Origin: CADEEN01 sp963816315 | Lineage (GTDB): Bacteria; Pseudomonadota; Gammaproteobacteria; Burkholderiales; Burkholderiaceae_C | Direction of reading: 5' to 3' | DNA length: 64,000 nucleotides | Assembly (NCBI GenBank): GCA_963816315.1 | Contig: CAWFJZ010000044.1 | Location: 124,001 to 188,000 of the forward strand | In this document: positions 55,241-64,000 of the stretch, in pieces | How positions within the stretch are numbered: position 1 is the stretch's first letter | How the letters are laid out: every line of letters starts with the position of its first letter | The notes under the pieces: generated by a model | Told to the model about the DNA's origin: nothing | Databases searched by the model: none | The model's input: the letters and a program-made list of their open reading frames with translations, nothing else | Position numbers and translations under genes: made by a program

Positions 55241-57804
55241 TTGAAGACCACCCTCCGAAAAACAGCGGCGCGCCATGCGCTCTCGGCCGTTGCAGCCGCC
55301 GCACTGACCTTGGTCTCGACCGGCAGCTGGGCGCTCGGCCTGGGCCGCATGGCCGTGCAGTCGGCGCTCGGCGAGTCGCTGCGCGCCGAAATCGACATCA
55401 CCAACATGTCGGCCGAAGAGGCCTCGTCGCTGCGCGTCAAGGTCGCCTCGGCCGAAGCCTATCGCGCCGCCGGCATCGACTACAACGCCGCGCTGCCGAG
55501 CACGCAGGTCACGGTGGCCAAACGTGCCGACGGCCGGTCTTATCTGCGCATCGTCAGCGATCGTGTCGTTCAAGAGCCGTTCGTCGATGTGATCCTCGAG
55601 CTGACGTGGTCGAGTGGCCGCCTGGTGCGCGAATACACGCTGCTGCTCGACCCGCCGGGCAGCACGCGCCTGGCCACGTCGCCCGCGCCGGCGCCGATCG
55701 CGCCTTCGATGTCGGCAGCGCCGACGCCGCCGGCAGCGCGGCCGGCGCCCGCCGCGCCGCCGGTGGCAGCCGCCGCCCCTGCGCCGTCGCCGGCGCCTGC
55801 ACCGCGCGCAGCGCCGACACCCGCACCGGCCCCGCGTGCCGCGACGGCCGCCGCGCCGGCGCCGCGCGCCGCGGCCAACGTCGATGCGTACAAGGTGCGC
55901 CAGGGCGACACGCTGACCAAGGTGGCGCAGAAGACGCAACGCGAAGGCGTCTCGCTCGACCAGATGCTGGTGGCGCTGTTCCGCGCCAACCCGGACGCGT
56001 TCATGGCCGAGAACATGAACCGCCTGAAGGCCGGCGCCGATCTGGCCGTGCCCTCCGCCGACAAGGCCAAGGAAACCAGCCCGGCAGATGCCAAACAGGT
56101 CATCCAGGCCCAGAGCGCCGACTTCGGCGCCTACCGCGAGCGTCTCGCCGCCGGCGTGCCCGAAATCAAGGCCGCCGCGCCCTCTCGCCAAGCCACCGGC
56201 AAGGTGCAGGCGCAGGTGGACGACAAGAAGGCCGCTGCGCCGACGCCGGACCGCTTGACGCTGTCGCAGGGCGCCGTCAAGGGCGCGGCCTCGGCGGCAG
56301 AGTCGAAGGTTTCCGGCGAGACCGAAAAGAAAGCTCAGGAGCAGCGCGTTGCCGAACTGAAGCGCAACGCCGACGAGTTGAAGGCGCTGCAACAAGGCAC
56401 GTCGGCCGCCGTCAAGCCGGGGGCTGCGTCTCCGGCGCCGGCGCCGGTCGTGGTGGCCGCTGCGCCGCCGCCGCCACCCGCGCCGGTTCCCGCACCGACT
56501 CCGGCCCCCGCACCCGCACCGGTGGCAGCGCCGCCGGCCCCGGCACCTGCCCCGGCGCCTGCACCGACTGCCGCGCCTGCGCCAGCCGCTGCTGCCTCTG
56601 CGCCTGCACCCAAACCGGCAGCGTCGGCACCGACCGTTGCGGCCAAGCCGCCGGCGATACCGACCGTCGAAGAAGCCAGCCCGCTCGACGGTTTGTTGAA
56701 CAGCCCGTTCCTGCCCTGGGGCGCCGGCGCCGCAGTGGCCTTGCTGGCCGGCCTGGGCCTGTACCGCTGGCGCAGCCGCGCCCGCAACGAGAGCGGCGAA
56801 ACCTCGTTCCTCGAAAGCCGTCTGCAGCCCGACTCGTTCTTCGGCGCGTCCGGCGGCCAGCGCATCGACACCCGCGACGCGTCCGGCGCTGCGTCGTCGA
56901 TGAGCTACTCGCTGTCGCAGCTCGATGCCATCGGCGATGTCGATCCGGTGGCCGAAGCCGACGTGTATCTGGCCTACGGCCGCGACCTGCAGGCCGAGGA
57001 AATCCTCAAGGAAGCGATGCGCAGCACGCCGGACCGCCTGGCGATCCGCACCAAGCTGCTCGAGGTCTATGCCAAGCGCCGCGACACCAAGGGCTTCGAA
57101 GCGCTGGCCACCCAGCTCTACGGCCTGACCCACGGCGACGGCGAAGAGTGGCAGAAGACGCAGGAACTCGGCCAGCAGATCGATCCGGAGAACCCGCTGT
57201 ACCAGCCGGGCGGCCGTCCGCCCAGCCGCGGCCGGCGCGTCGGCCGGCGCGGCCGTGGTCGAACCGCTGGGAGCGAGCACGCTGCCGCTGTCGGTGATCC
57301 CGACCGAGCCGCCGAACCTGGCGCCGGACGAGCTCGAAAAACTGGGCGCAGGCGACGGCATCGATCTCGACCTCGACCTGGCCTACACCGAGGCGCTGTC
57401 GCCGCCGCCGCTCGACAGCACGCAGCCGCTGCCGGCCAAGTCGGTGGCAGCCGGCAAGCTCGACCTGCCGGAGTTGCCGGCTGTGGCCGGCGCGGCGTCG
57501 CGCTCGGGTCCCGATTCCAAGTCGATGCCGTTCGACCTCGAGCAGCATCTCGCTCGATCTGGGCAAGCCCAAGCCCGGCAAGACCAGCGAGCCGGCGCTC
57601 GACTTCGGCAGCCTCGGCCCCGACAGCACGCAACAGCCGCCGGTCGAATCGGCCGACCCGCTGACGCGCAAGCTCGAACTGGCCGAGGAGTTCCGCCAGA
57701 TCGGCGACAAGGACGGCGCGCGCGATCTGCTCGAAGAGGTGTTGGCCAAGGCCAGCGGCCCGCTGAAGGCACGCGCGCAAAGCCTGCTCGACGGATTGGC
57801 GTGA
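55241..57804 (+). CDS. fimV: FimV/HubP-like polar peptidoglycan-binding protein (two frameshifts)
   Basis: About 853 residues. Signal peptide up to WALG; an N-terminal FimV domain (LGRMAVQSALGESLRAEID); a Pro/Ala-rich spacer; a LysM domain near residues 210-265 (AYKVRQGDTLTKVAQKT); a second Pro/Ala spacer; one membrane helix near residue 490 (WGAGAAVALLAGLGLYRW); and cytoplasmic TPR-like and C-terminal FimV domains. Frame changes lie near 57225 and 57552. FimV organises polar type IV pili. The start is TTG 55241, with GGGAGA 4 bp ahead. Its stop overlaps truA (GTGA). Confidence 0.88.
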
Positions 57805-58637
57805 CGCCTGCGCCAGGCGCGCGGCGCCTGGCGCTCGGCGTCGCCTACCGCGGCAGCGCCTACCAGGGCTGGCAGAGCCAGCCCGGTGGGCGCACGGTGC
57901 AAGACCAGCTCGAAGCGGCGCTCGCTGCGTTTGCCGACACGCCCGTGAGCACGCTGTGCGCCGGGCGCACCGACGCCGGCGTGCATGCGCTCGAACCAGG
58001 TCGTTCACATCGACGCGCCGGTCGAGCGCGACACCGTCTCGTGGGTGCGCGGCACCAACCGCTACCTGCCGGCCGACATCGCGGTGCAGTGGTGCGTGCC
58101 GGTGGCGGCCGGACTTCCATGCGCGCAACAGCGCGCGCGGCCGGCGCTACGTTTATCGTGCTGCTGGAGTCGGCCGTGCGGCCGGCGCTCGAAAGCGGCT
58201 CGGTGGGCTGGGTGTTCCGGCCGCTCGATGGCGATGCGATGCGCGCCGCCGCTGCGCACCTGATCGGCGAGCACGACTTCTCGTCGTTCCGTTCGTCGCA
58301 GTGCCAGGCGCTGTCGCCGGTGAAGACGTTGCGCGCGATCGCGATCGTGCGCCGCGGCGCTTACTGGCGCTTCGACTTCGACGGCAGCGCGTTCCTGCAC
58401 CACATGGTGCGCAACATCATGGGCTGCCTGGTCGCGGTGGGGCAGGGGCAGCACGAGCCGGCGTGGATGGCCGACGTGCTGGCTGCAAAAGACCGCGATG
58501 CCGCTGCGCCGACCTTCGCGCCTGACGGCTTGTACTTCGCCGGCCCGTACTACGATGCGGCGCATGGCATTCCCGAGCACACGCCCGCCTTCGACTGGCT
58601 CCCGCACGCGCATCAAGATTTGCGGTCTGACGCGTGA
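57801..58637 (+). CDS. truA: tRNA pseudouridine(38-40) synthase (three frameshifts)
   Basis: About 277 residues. ALGVAYRGSAYQGWQSQPGG, and CAGRTDAGVHAL with the catalytic Asp, identify TruA. The frame is broken near 57990 (then NQVVHIDAPVERDTVSW), near 58110 (then DFHARNSARGRRYVYR) and near 58155 (then VLLESAVRPALESG), each by one apparently extra base, which restores the starting frame. FLHHMVRNIMGCLVAVGQG is in the C-terminal domain. An essential-like housekeeping gene with three indels argues for sequence error. Confidence 0.88.
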   Translation: MTPAPGARRLALGVAYRGSAYQGWQSQPGGRTVQDQLEAALAAFADTPVSTLCAGRTDAGVHALEPGRSHRRAGRARHRLVGARHQPLPAGRHRGAVVRAGGGRTSMRATARAAGATFIVLLESAVRPALESGSVGWVFRPLDGDAMRAAAAHLIGEHDFSSFRSSQCQALSPVKTLRAIAIVRRGAYWRFDFDGSAFLHHMVRNIMGCLVAVGQGQHEPAWMADVLAAKDRDAAAPTFAPDGLYFAGPYYDAAHGIPEHTPAFDWLPHAHQDLRSDA

Positions 58638-59241
58638 GGCCGACGTGGCCGCTGCGGTGGACGCAGGCGCCGATGCGATCGGCTTCGTGCTCTACGCCAA
58701 GAGCCCGCGCCATGTGTCGCTCGATCGCGCGGTGCAACTCGCGCAAACGCTGCCGCCCTTCGTCACGCCGGTGCTGCTGTTCGTCAACGCCGCGCTGACC
58801 ACGATCGACGCGGCCTGCAAGGCGCTGCCGCAAGCCCTGCTGCAATTCCACGGCGACGAAACGCCGGCCGATTGCGATGCCGCGATGCGCGCCTACCTGC
58901 GCGCGGTGCGCATGGCGCCGGGCGTCGATTTGCTAGACTGGGTTCACCGTTTCCCCAATGCGGCCGCCTTGCTGCTCGACGCCGACGTCGAGGGCTACGG
59001 CGGCGGTGGCAAGAGGTTCGATTGGTCGCTGATTCCCCCCGACGTAAAAACTCCGCTCGTTTTGTCTGGTGGGTTGAGTCCTGCAAACGTGATCGATGGG
59101 GTGCTCGCCGTCCGGCCGTATGCCGTTGACGTGAGCTCCGGCGTCGAGAGCGAAAAAGGCATCAAGGATGCCGCGCTGATCCGCCGGTTCTGCGAAGCGG
59201 TCCGTGAAGCCGATGCAAGGCTCGCCGACCGCGCGACCTGA
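58564..59241 (+). CDS. trpF: Phosphoribosylanthranilate isomerase
   Basis: 225 residues from ATG 58564. TRIKICGLTREADVAAAVDA contains the catalytic Cys; LQFHGDETPADC and PLVLSGGLSPANVIDGV bind phosphate and substrate; YAVDVSSGVESEKGIKD is the C-terminal phosphate-binding motif. The third step of tryptophan synthesis after anthranilate. It overlaps the end of truA by 74 bp and precedes trpB by 15 bp. Confidence 0.95.
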   Translation: MAFPSTRPPSTGSRTRIKICGLTREADVAAAVDAGADAIGFVLYAKSPRHVSLDRAVQLAQTLPPFVTPVLLFVNAALTTIDAACKALPQALLQFHGDETPADCDAAMRAYLRAVRMAPGVDLLDWVHRFPNAAALLLDADVEGYGGGGKRFDWSLIPPDVKTPLVLSGGLSPANVIDGVLAVRPYAVDVSSGVESEKGIKDAALIRRFCEAVREADARLADRAT

Positions 59242-59256
59242 ATCGAAAGACAACAC

Positions 59257-60510
59257 ATGCTGAACTACCAACAGCCCGCTTATCAACAACTGATGAGCGC
59301 GGGCATTTCGGCCCCTACGGCGGCACCTTCGTCGCCGAGACACTGATCCATGCGCTCGACGAGTTGAAAGCCGCTTACGAGCACTACCGGCGCGACCCCG
59401 AGTTCGTCGCCGAATTTCAAGAGCGAACTCAAACACTTCGTCGGCCGGCCGAGCCCGATCTATCACGCGGCGCGCCTGTCGCGCGAGATCGGCGGCGCGC
59501 AGATTCTTTTGAAGCGCGAAGACTTGAACCACACCGGCGCGCACAAGATCAACAACACCATCGGCCAGGCGCTGCTCGCGCGGCGCATGGGCAAGCCGCG
59601 CGTGATCGCCGAGACGGGCGCCGGCCAGCACGGCGTGGCCAGTGCCACCGTGGCCGCGCGCTACGGCATGGAATGCGTGGTGTACATGGGCAGCGAAGAC
59701 GTCAAGCGCCAGTCGCCGAACGTCTATCGCATGCACCTGCTCGGAGCGAAGGTCGTGCCCGTCGAGTCCGGCAGCAAGACGCTGAAGGACGCGCTCAATG
59801 AAGCGCTGCGCGATTGGGTGACCAACGTCGAGAACACGTTCTACATCATCGGCACCGTTGCCGGCCCGCATCCGTATCCGATGCTGGTGCGCGACTTCCA
59901 GCGCGTCATCGGCGACGAGTGCCTGGTGCAGATGCCGGAGATGGTCGGCCGGCAGCCCGACGCGGTGATCGCCTGCGTCGGCGGCGGCAGCAATGCGATG
60001 GGGCTGTTCTATCCGTACATCGAACACGAGAGCGTTCGATTGATCGGCGTCGAAGCGGCGGGGCAGGGCTTGGCGACGGGCAAGCATGCGGCGTCGTTGA
60101 GCGCCGGTTCGCCCGGCGTGCTGCACGGCAACCGCACGTATCTGCTGCAAGACGCCAACGGGCAGATCACCGAGACGCACTCGGTGTCGGCCGGTCTGGA
60201 CTATCCCGGCGTTGGCCCCGAGCATGCCTACCTGAAAGACATCGGCCGTGCGGAGTACGTCAGCATCACCGACGACGAAGCGATGGCGGCGTTTCATCGG
60301 CTGTGCCGCACCGAGGGCATCATCCCGGCGCTCGAATCGAGTCACGCCGTTGCGTATGCGATGAAGATGGCGGCCACGATGCGGACCGACCAGCATCTGC
60401 TCGTGAACCTGTCGGGACGTGGGGACAAGGACATCGGCACCGTCGCCGACATCTCCGGCGCGGAGTTCTACTGCCGGCCGTCGTGCAAAGGTCAGGCGGT
60501 AAAGCAATGA
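59257..60510 (+). CDS. trpB: Tryptophan synthase beta chain (two frameshifts)
   Basis: About 417 residues. REDLNHTGAHKINNTIGQAL carries the PLP-binding lysine, and GGGSNAMGLFYPY binds the PLP phosphate. Near 59303 a base seems lost (expected GHFGPYGGTFVAET), and near 59415-59419 one is gained (TTT run; expected FKSELKHFVGRPSP). Start MLNYQQPAYQ fits Burkholderiales TrpB. Stop overlaps trpA (ATGA). Confidence 0.95.
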
Positions 60511-61311
60511 GCCGGCATCCGCTCGCCACCTTCGACGCATTGAAGCGCGACAAGCGCACCGCGCTGATTCCCTACATCTGCGCCGGCGATCCGTTCCCCG
60601 AAGCGACCACCGACGTGATGCTGGCGCTGGCCAACGCCGGCGCCGACGTGATCGAGCTCGGCGTGCCATTTTCCGACCCGATGGCCGATGGGCCGGTGAT
60701 CCAGAAGGCGTCGGAGCGCGCGCTCGCCAAAGGCATCGGCATGACGCAGGTGCTCGGCTATGTGCAAGCGATTTCGTGCCGAGAACAGCAGCACGCCGGT
60801 CGTGCTGATGGGCTACGCCAATCCGATCGAGCGCTACGGCATCGATCGTTTCATCGCCGATGCGAAGGCTGCTGGCGTCGATGGCGTGCTCGTCGTCGAT
60901 TACCCGCCGGAAGAAGCCGAGGCTTTCGCGGCGCAGTTGAAGCGCGTTGAACTCGACCCGATCTTCCTGCTGGCGCCGACATCGACCGACGAGCGCATGG
61001 CCAGCGTCGGCCGCATCGCCAGCGGCTATGTGTACTACGTGTCGCTCAAAGGCGTGACGGGCGCCGGCCATCTCGACACCGACGCCGTGGCGCAGGTGCT
61101 GCCGCGCATCCGCAAGCATGTCAGCGTGCCGGTCGGCGTGGGCTTCGGCATCCGCGATGCCGCCACGGCGCAGGCCATCGGCCGGGTCGCCGACGCCGTG
61201 GTGATCGGCTCGCGCCTGGTGCAGATCATGGAAAGCCAAAAGCGCGATACTGTCGCTCCCGCCGCAGCGGCTTTCATGGCCGAGATTCGCGCGGCGCTCG
61301 ACAAGAACTGA
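60507..61311 (+). CDS. trpA: Tryptophan synthase alpha chain (frameshifted)
   Basis: About 267 residues. LIPYICAGDPFPEATTDVML, ELGVPFSDPMADGPVIQ with the catalytic Asp, and YVYYVSLKGVTGAGHLDTD are diagnostic. One base is gained near 60770 (expected RFRAENSSTPVVLMGYANP). Forms the alpha2beta2 complex with TrpB, converting indole-glycerol phosphate to indole. accD follows after 24 bp. Confidence 0.95.
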
Positions 61312-61335
61312 CGACGACGTCGAAGGACCTCTCGC

Positions 61336-62208
61336 ATGAGCTGGCTCGAAAAACTCCTTCCTCCGAAGATCCAACCGACCGACCCGAGCGAGCGCCGCAC
61401 GGTGCCCGAAGGGCTGTGGATCAAGTGCCCGTCGTGCGAGACGGTGCTGTACAAGACCGACCTCGACCAGAACCTGAACGTCTGTCCGAAGTGCGACCAC
61501 CACCACCGCATCGGCGCGCGCTCGCGGCTCGACGCCTTCCTCGATCCCGAAGGCCGCTACGAGATCGGCCAGGAGGTGATGCCGGTCGATCCGCTGAAGT
61601 TCAAGGACAGCAAGAAGTACCCCGAGCGTTTGCGCGACGCGCTCGAAGCCACCGGCGAGACCGATGCGCTGATCGTCGTCGGCGGCGCGGTGCACACCAT
61701 CCCGCTGGTCACGGCCTGCTTCGAGTTCGACTTCATGGGCGGCTCGATGGGCTCGGTCGTCGGTGAGCGTTTCGTGCGCGGCGTCGAGACCGCCGTCGAG
61801 CAGAAAGTGCCGTTCGTCTGCTTCACCGCCACCGGCGGCGCGCGCATGCAGGAAGGCCTGTTCTCGCTGCTGCAGATGGCCAAGACCAATGCCGCGCTGA
61901 CCCGTCTTGCCAAGGCACGCCTGCCCTACATCAGCGTGCTCACCGATCCGACGATGGGCGGCGTGTCGGCCGGCTTCGCGTTCATGGGTGACGTGGTCAT
62001 CGGCGAGCCGAAAGCGCTGATCGGTTTTGCCGGGCCGCGCGTGATCGAGAACACCGTGCGCGAGAAATTGCCTGAAGGGTTTCAGCGCAGCGAGTTCCTG
62101 CAGACCAAAGGCGCGATCGACATGATCGTGGACCGCCGTCAATTGCGCGGCGCCATTGCGCGCATGCTGGCGATGCTGCAACGCCAATCGGCAGACGCTG
62201 TGGCGTAG
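61336..62208 (+). CDS. accD: Acetyl-CoA carboxylase carboxyltransferase beta subunit
   Basis: 290 residues. An N-terminal zinc ribbon with CPSC (residues 34-37) and CPKC (53-56) is followed by the carboxyltransferase domain with FDFMGGSMGSVVGERFVRGV and TATGGARMQEG. Transfers carboxyl from carboxybiotin to acetyl-CoA for fatty acid synthesis. The trpA-accD-folC arrangement is typical of the group. No indels seen here. Confidence 0.97.
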   Translation: MSWLEKLLPPKIQPTDPSERRTVPEGLWIKCPSCETVLYKTDLDQNLNVCPKCDHHHRIGARSRLDAFLDPEGRYEIGQEVMPVDPLKFKDSKKYPERLRDALEATGETDALIVVGGAVHTIPLVTACFEFDFMGGSMGSVVGERFVRGVETAVEQKVPFVCFTATGGARMQEGLFSLLQMAKTNAALTRLAKARLPYISVLTDPTMGGVSAGFAFMGDVVIGEPKALIGFAGPRVIENTVREKLPEGFQRSEFLQTKGAIDMIVDRRQLRGAIARMLAMLQRQSADAVA

Positions 62209-62214
62209 ATGTTG

Positions 62215-62290
62215 GCCCCCACGCTTGCCGCTGCGCGGCGGCGCTGCCCCCCGAGGGGGCGCGCGGCCGCCTTGGGAGCGGCCCGGCGTC
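62215..62290. repeat. Interspersed GC-rich palindromic repeat, copy 2
   Basis: GGCCCCCACGC leads to the hairpin GCCCCCCGAGGGGGC (62246-62260), identical to the 15-mer at 14840-14854, and then to a GGCGGCC-type tail. It fills the gap between accD and the conserved start of folC, and its reading in the folC frame (LPLRGGAAPRGGARPPWERP) may be translated as an N-terminal extension. Confidence 0.65.
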
Positions 62291-63574
62291 AGCCGCCGTG
62301 AACTGCAAGACTGGCTCGCCCACTGCGAGCGCCTGCATCCGAAGACGATCGACATGACGCTGGAGCGCACGCTGGCCGTGCGCGACCGGCTCGGCCTGCA
62401 TTTCGATTGCCCGGTGATCACCGTGGCCGGCACCAACGGCAAGGGCTCGACGTGCGCGATGCTGGAGTCGATCGCGCTGGCCGCCGGCTACCGCGTCGGG
62501 CTGTACATCAAGCCGCATCTCGTGCACTTCGAAGAGCGCTGTCGCGTGGGCGGCGCCAGCGTCGCCGCCGACGCACTGCTGCCGCATTTCGAAGCGGTGG
62601 AGGCGGCGCGCGGCGACACCACGCTGACCTACTTCGAGTTCACGACGCTGGCCATCATGCGTTGCCTGTCGCAACAGCCGCTCGACGTGGTCATTCTCGA
62701 AGTCGGCCTCGGCGGCCGGCTCGATGCGGTCAACGCGATCGACACCGATTGCGCGATCGTCACCAGCATCGACCTCGACCACACCGAGTACCTCGGGCCG
62801 GACCGCGAGAGCATCGGCCGCGAGAAGGCGCACATCATGCGCAAGGGCAGGCCGGCGATCGTCAGCGACCCGATGCCGCCGGCGTCGATCGCTGCCTACG
62901 GCAACGCGATCGGCGCCGACCTCTGGCTCGCCGGCCGCGACTTCAACCACAGCGGCGACCGCCAGCAGTGGATGTGGGCCGGCCGCGGCAAGCGCATCAA
63001 CGGCCTGGCCTATCCATCGCTGCGCGGCGCCAACCAATTGCTCAACGCAGCCGGCGTGCTCGCTGCGCTCGAAGCCTTGCGCGAGCGCTTGCCGGTGTCG
63101 GTGCAGGCGATCCGCCAGGGCCTGGCCACGGTCGAGTTGCCGGGGCGCTTTCAGATCGTGCCCGGCCAGCCGACGCTGGTGCTCGACGTTGCGCACAACC
63201 CGCATTCGGTGGCCGCGCTCGCGGCCAATCTCGACGCGATGGGGTTTTTTCCGCGCACGCATGCGGTCTTCGGTGCGATGCAGGACAAGGATTTGCAAGG
63301 CGTCGTGCGGCGCCTTGCGCCGATCGTGGAGCATTGGTACTGCACCGACTTGCCGGTGGCACGCGCGGCGAGTGCCGAGGTGCTGGGCAAGATCGTTCGC
63401 CTCGTGCAGCCGAAAGCCGACGTCAGCGCTCATGCATCGCCCTCGCAAGCACTGGCCGCTGCGCTGGGTCGCGCAGACCCCGCTGATAGAATTTTGGTCT
63501 TCGGTTCATTCCTCACGGTGGGCGGTGTGCTCAAAGACGGCCTGCCGCGGCTGGGCGCTATTCACTCCGGCTAG
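62225..63574 (+). CDS. folC: Bifunctional dihydrofolate/folylpolyglutamate synthase
   Basis: Adds glutamate to dihydropteroate and folates. Conserved sequence starts at ELQDWLAHCERLHPKTIDMT; VAGTNGKGSTCAM is the ATP P-loop, and DVVILEVGLGGRLDAVNAID and LVLDVAHNPHSVAALA are family blocks. No ATG or GTG precedes ELQDWL in frame. The only standard start after the accD stop is TTG 62225, inside a palindromic repeat, giving 449 residues and a repeat-encoded leader. The real start may be a non-standard codon closer to 62300, or an indel may hide it. Confidence 0.88.
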   Translation: MPLRGGAAPRGGARPPWERPGVSRRELQDWLAHCERLHPKTIDMTLERTLAVRDRLGLHFDCPVITVAGTNGKGSTCAMLESIALAAGYRVGLYIKPHLVHFEERCRVGGASVAADALLPHFEAVEAARGDTTLTYFEFTTLAIMRCLSQQPLDVVILEVGLGGRLDAVNAIDTDCAIVTSIDLDHTEYLGPDRESIGREKAHIMRKGRPAIVSDPMPPASIAAYGNAIGADLWLAGRDFNHSGDRQQWMWAGRGKRINGLAYPSLRGANQLLNAAGVLAALEALRERLPVSVQAIRQGLATVELPGRFQIVPGQPTLVLDVAHNPHSVAALAANLDAMGFFPRTHAVFGAMQDKDLQGVVRRLAPIVEHWYCTDLPVARAASAEVLGKIVRLVQPKADVSAHASPSQALAAALGRADPADRILVFGSFLTVGGVLKDGLPRLGAIHSG

Positions 63575-63618
63575 CGAGCAGCGGCCACCGTGCCTGCCGC
63601 CACACCAACACGCCACGC

Positions 63619-64000
63619 ATGGGACTGCTCGACATCTTCAGCAAGCGCGATAGCGCCGGGGCCACACCCGCGGCGTCTGCGGCGGCGAACGTGATGACGG
63701 GCGAACAGGCTGAGCAGGCGCGCGTGCGCGCGCGGCGGCGCCTGATCGGCGCGGTGGTGCTGCTCGGCCTCGGCGTGATCGCGTTTCCGCTGTTGTTCGA
63801 GACGCAGCCGCGGCCGATCGCGGTGGACATCCCGATCGTCATTCCGCCGCGCGACGGTGCACCGCCGCTGGCTTTGCCGGCGCCGCGGCCGGCCGCCAAG
63901 CCTGCCGCATCGGCGCCGGTGGTGGCCGCACCGGCTTCACCAGGCCCGGCAAGCGCGGTGGCGGCTGCGCCGACGCCGGCGCCTGCAAAACCGGCCGAGA
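63619..64000 (+). CDS. SPOR-domain (DedD-like) cell-division protein, truncated by window end
   Basis: The 127 visible residues show a short cytoplasmic start (MGLLDIFSKRDSAG), one membrane helix (RRLIGAVVLLGLGVIAFPLL) followed by FETQPRPIAVDIPIVIPP, and a Pro/Ala-rich periplasmic linker. This N-terminus is typical of DedD-like SPOR proteins, which lie after folC and before cvpA-purF in Burkholderiales. The peptidoglycan-binding SPOR domain itself would lie beyond the window, so the assignment rests on the N-terminus and position. Confidence 0.8.
   Translation, partial: MGLLDIFSKRDSAGATPAASAAANVMTGEQAEQARVRARRRLIGAVVLLGLGVIAFPLLFETQPRPIAVDIPIVIPPRDGAPPLALPAPRPAAKPAASAPVVAAPASPGPASAVAAAPTPAPAKPAE

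Noticed and set aside
55675..56640. Repetitive CCGGCGCC-rich DNA that could suggest a tandem repeat or CRISPR-like array
   Set aside because: It encodes the Pro/Ala spacers of FimV in frame. There are no regular unit lengths or spacers.
58498..58563. A longer TrpF with an N-terminal extension from 58498
   Set aside because: The extension overlaps truA coding sequence and is Arg/Thr-rich. TrpF homology begins after ATG 58564.
59257..61311. trpB and trpA as pseudogenes
   Set aside because: Each shows only isolated one-base shifts with all catalytic motifs kept. The rest of the window shows the same error type, so real loss of tryptophan synthesis is unlikely.
1..64000. tRNA, rRNA, CRISPR, transposase or prophage genes
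   Set aside because: None was found by reading. All gaps are short, apart from the 0.83-kb repeat block, and no cloverleaf with a CCA-type end or recombinase motif was recognised.

Overview
The window comes from a high-GC betaproteobacterium of the order Burkholderiales, most like the Rubrivivax/Ideonella/Leptothrix/Methylibium group. This rests on the strong GC bias, the gene order leuC-leuD-(membrane protein)-leuB-asd-fimV-truA-trpF-trpB-trpA-accD-folC-SPOR protein, the many Bug/Liv/Dpp uptake systems, and interspersed palindromic repeats that I recognise from this order. No rRNA, tRNA, CRISPR array, transposase or phage gene was seen.

Layout. 1-2.1 kb: the end of an unrecognised protein, then a convergent class I PHA synthase. 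2.2-15.8 kb: an apparently complete taurine dissimilation island: taurine:pyruvate aminotransferase, TauABC-type uptake, sulfoacetaldehyde acetyltransferase (Xsc), acetate kinase, an 0.83-kb intergenic block of nested inverted repeats, and a SoeABC-type sulfite-oxidising molybdoenzyme interrupted by an antisense purU. 15.8-17.7 kb: a nucleotidyltransferase / XRE regulator / AbiEii-type toxin module. 17.9-21.7 kb: a YehZYXW-type osmoprotectant ABC importer. 21.7-28.4 kb: methyltransferases, AraC regulator, OsmC protein, Gfo/Idh/MocA oxidoreductase and DAHP synthase. 28.4-34.3 kb: a DUF533 protein, then an operon of HMG-CoA-lyase-like enzyme, CaiB-type CoA-transferase, Bug receptor and a fused LeuD-LeuC-type hydratase. 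34.3-39.9 kb: DppABCDF-type peptide importer. 39.9-45.4 kb: IclR regulator and a Liv-type branched-chain amino acid/amide importer. 45.4-50.3 kb: a small cytochrome c and a 1420-residue SNF2 helicase. 50.3-64 kb: leucine, aspartate-semialdehyde and tryptophan biosynthesis with fimV, truA, accD, folC and a truncated SPOR-domain gene.

How it works together. Taurine taken up by TauABC is transaminated to sulfoacetaldehyde. Xsc cleaves this to sulfite and acetyl phosphate. The adjacent acetate kinase can turn acetyl phosphate into acetate plus ATP, and SoeABC can oxidise the sulfite to sulfate and pass electrons to quinone. The 29-34 kb operon looks like an uptake-activation-cleavage route for an organic acid, with a hydratase whose two domains are joined by a repeat-derived linker.

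Sequence quality. At least 24 single-base frame disruptions, mostly apparent one-base insertions, interrupt otherwise intact genes, including essential ones (trpA, trpB, leuB, leuC, truA). I read these as sequencing errors and annotate each gene across its whole extent, giving the place where the frame changes.
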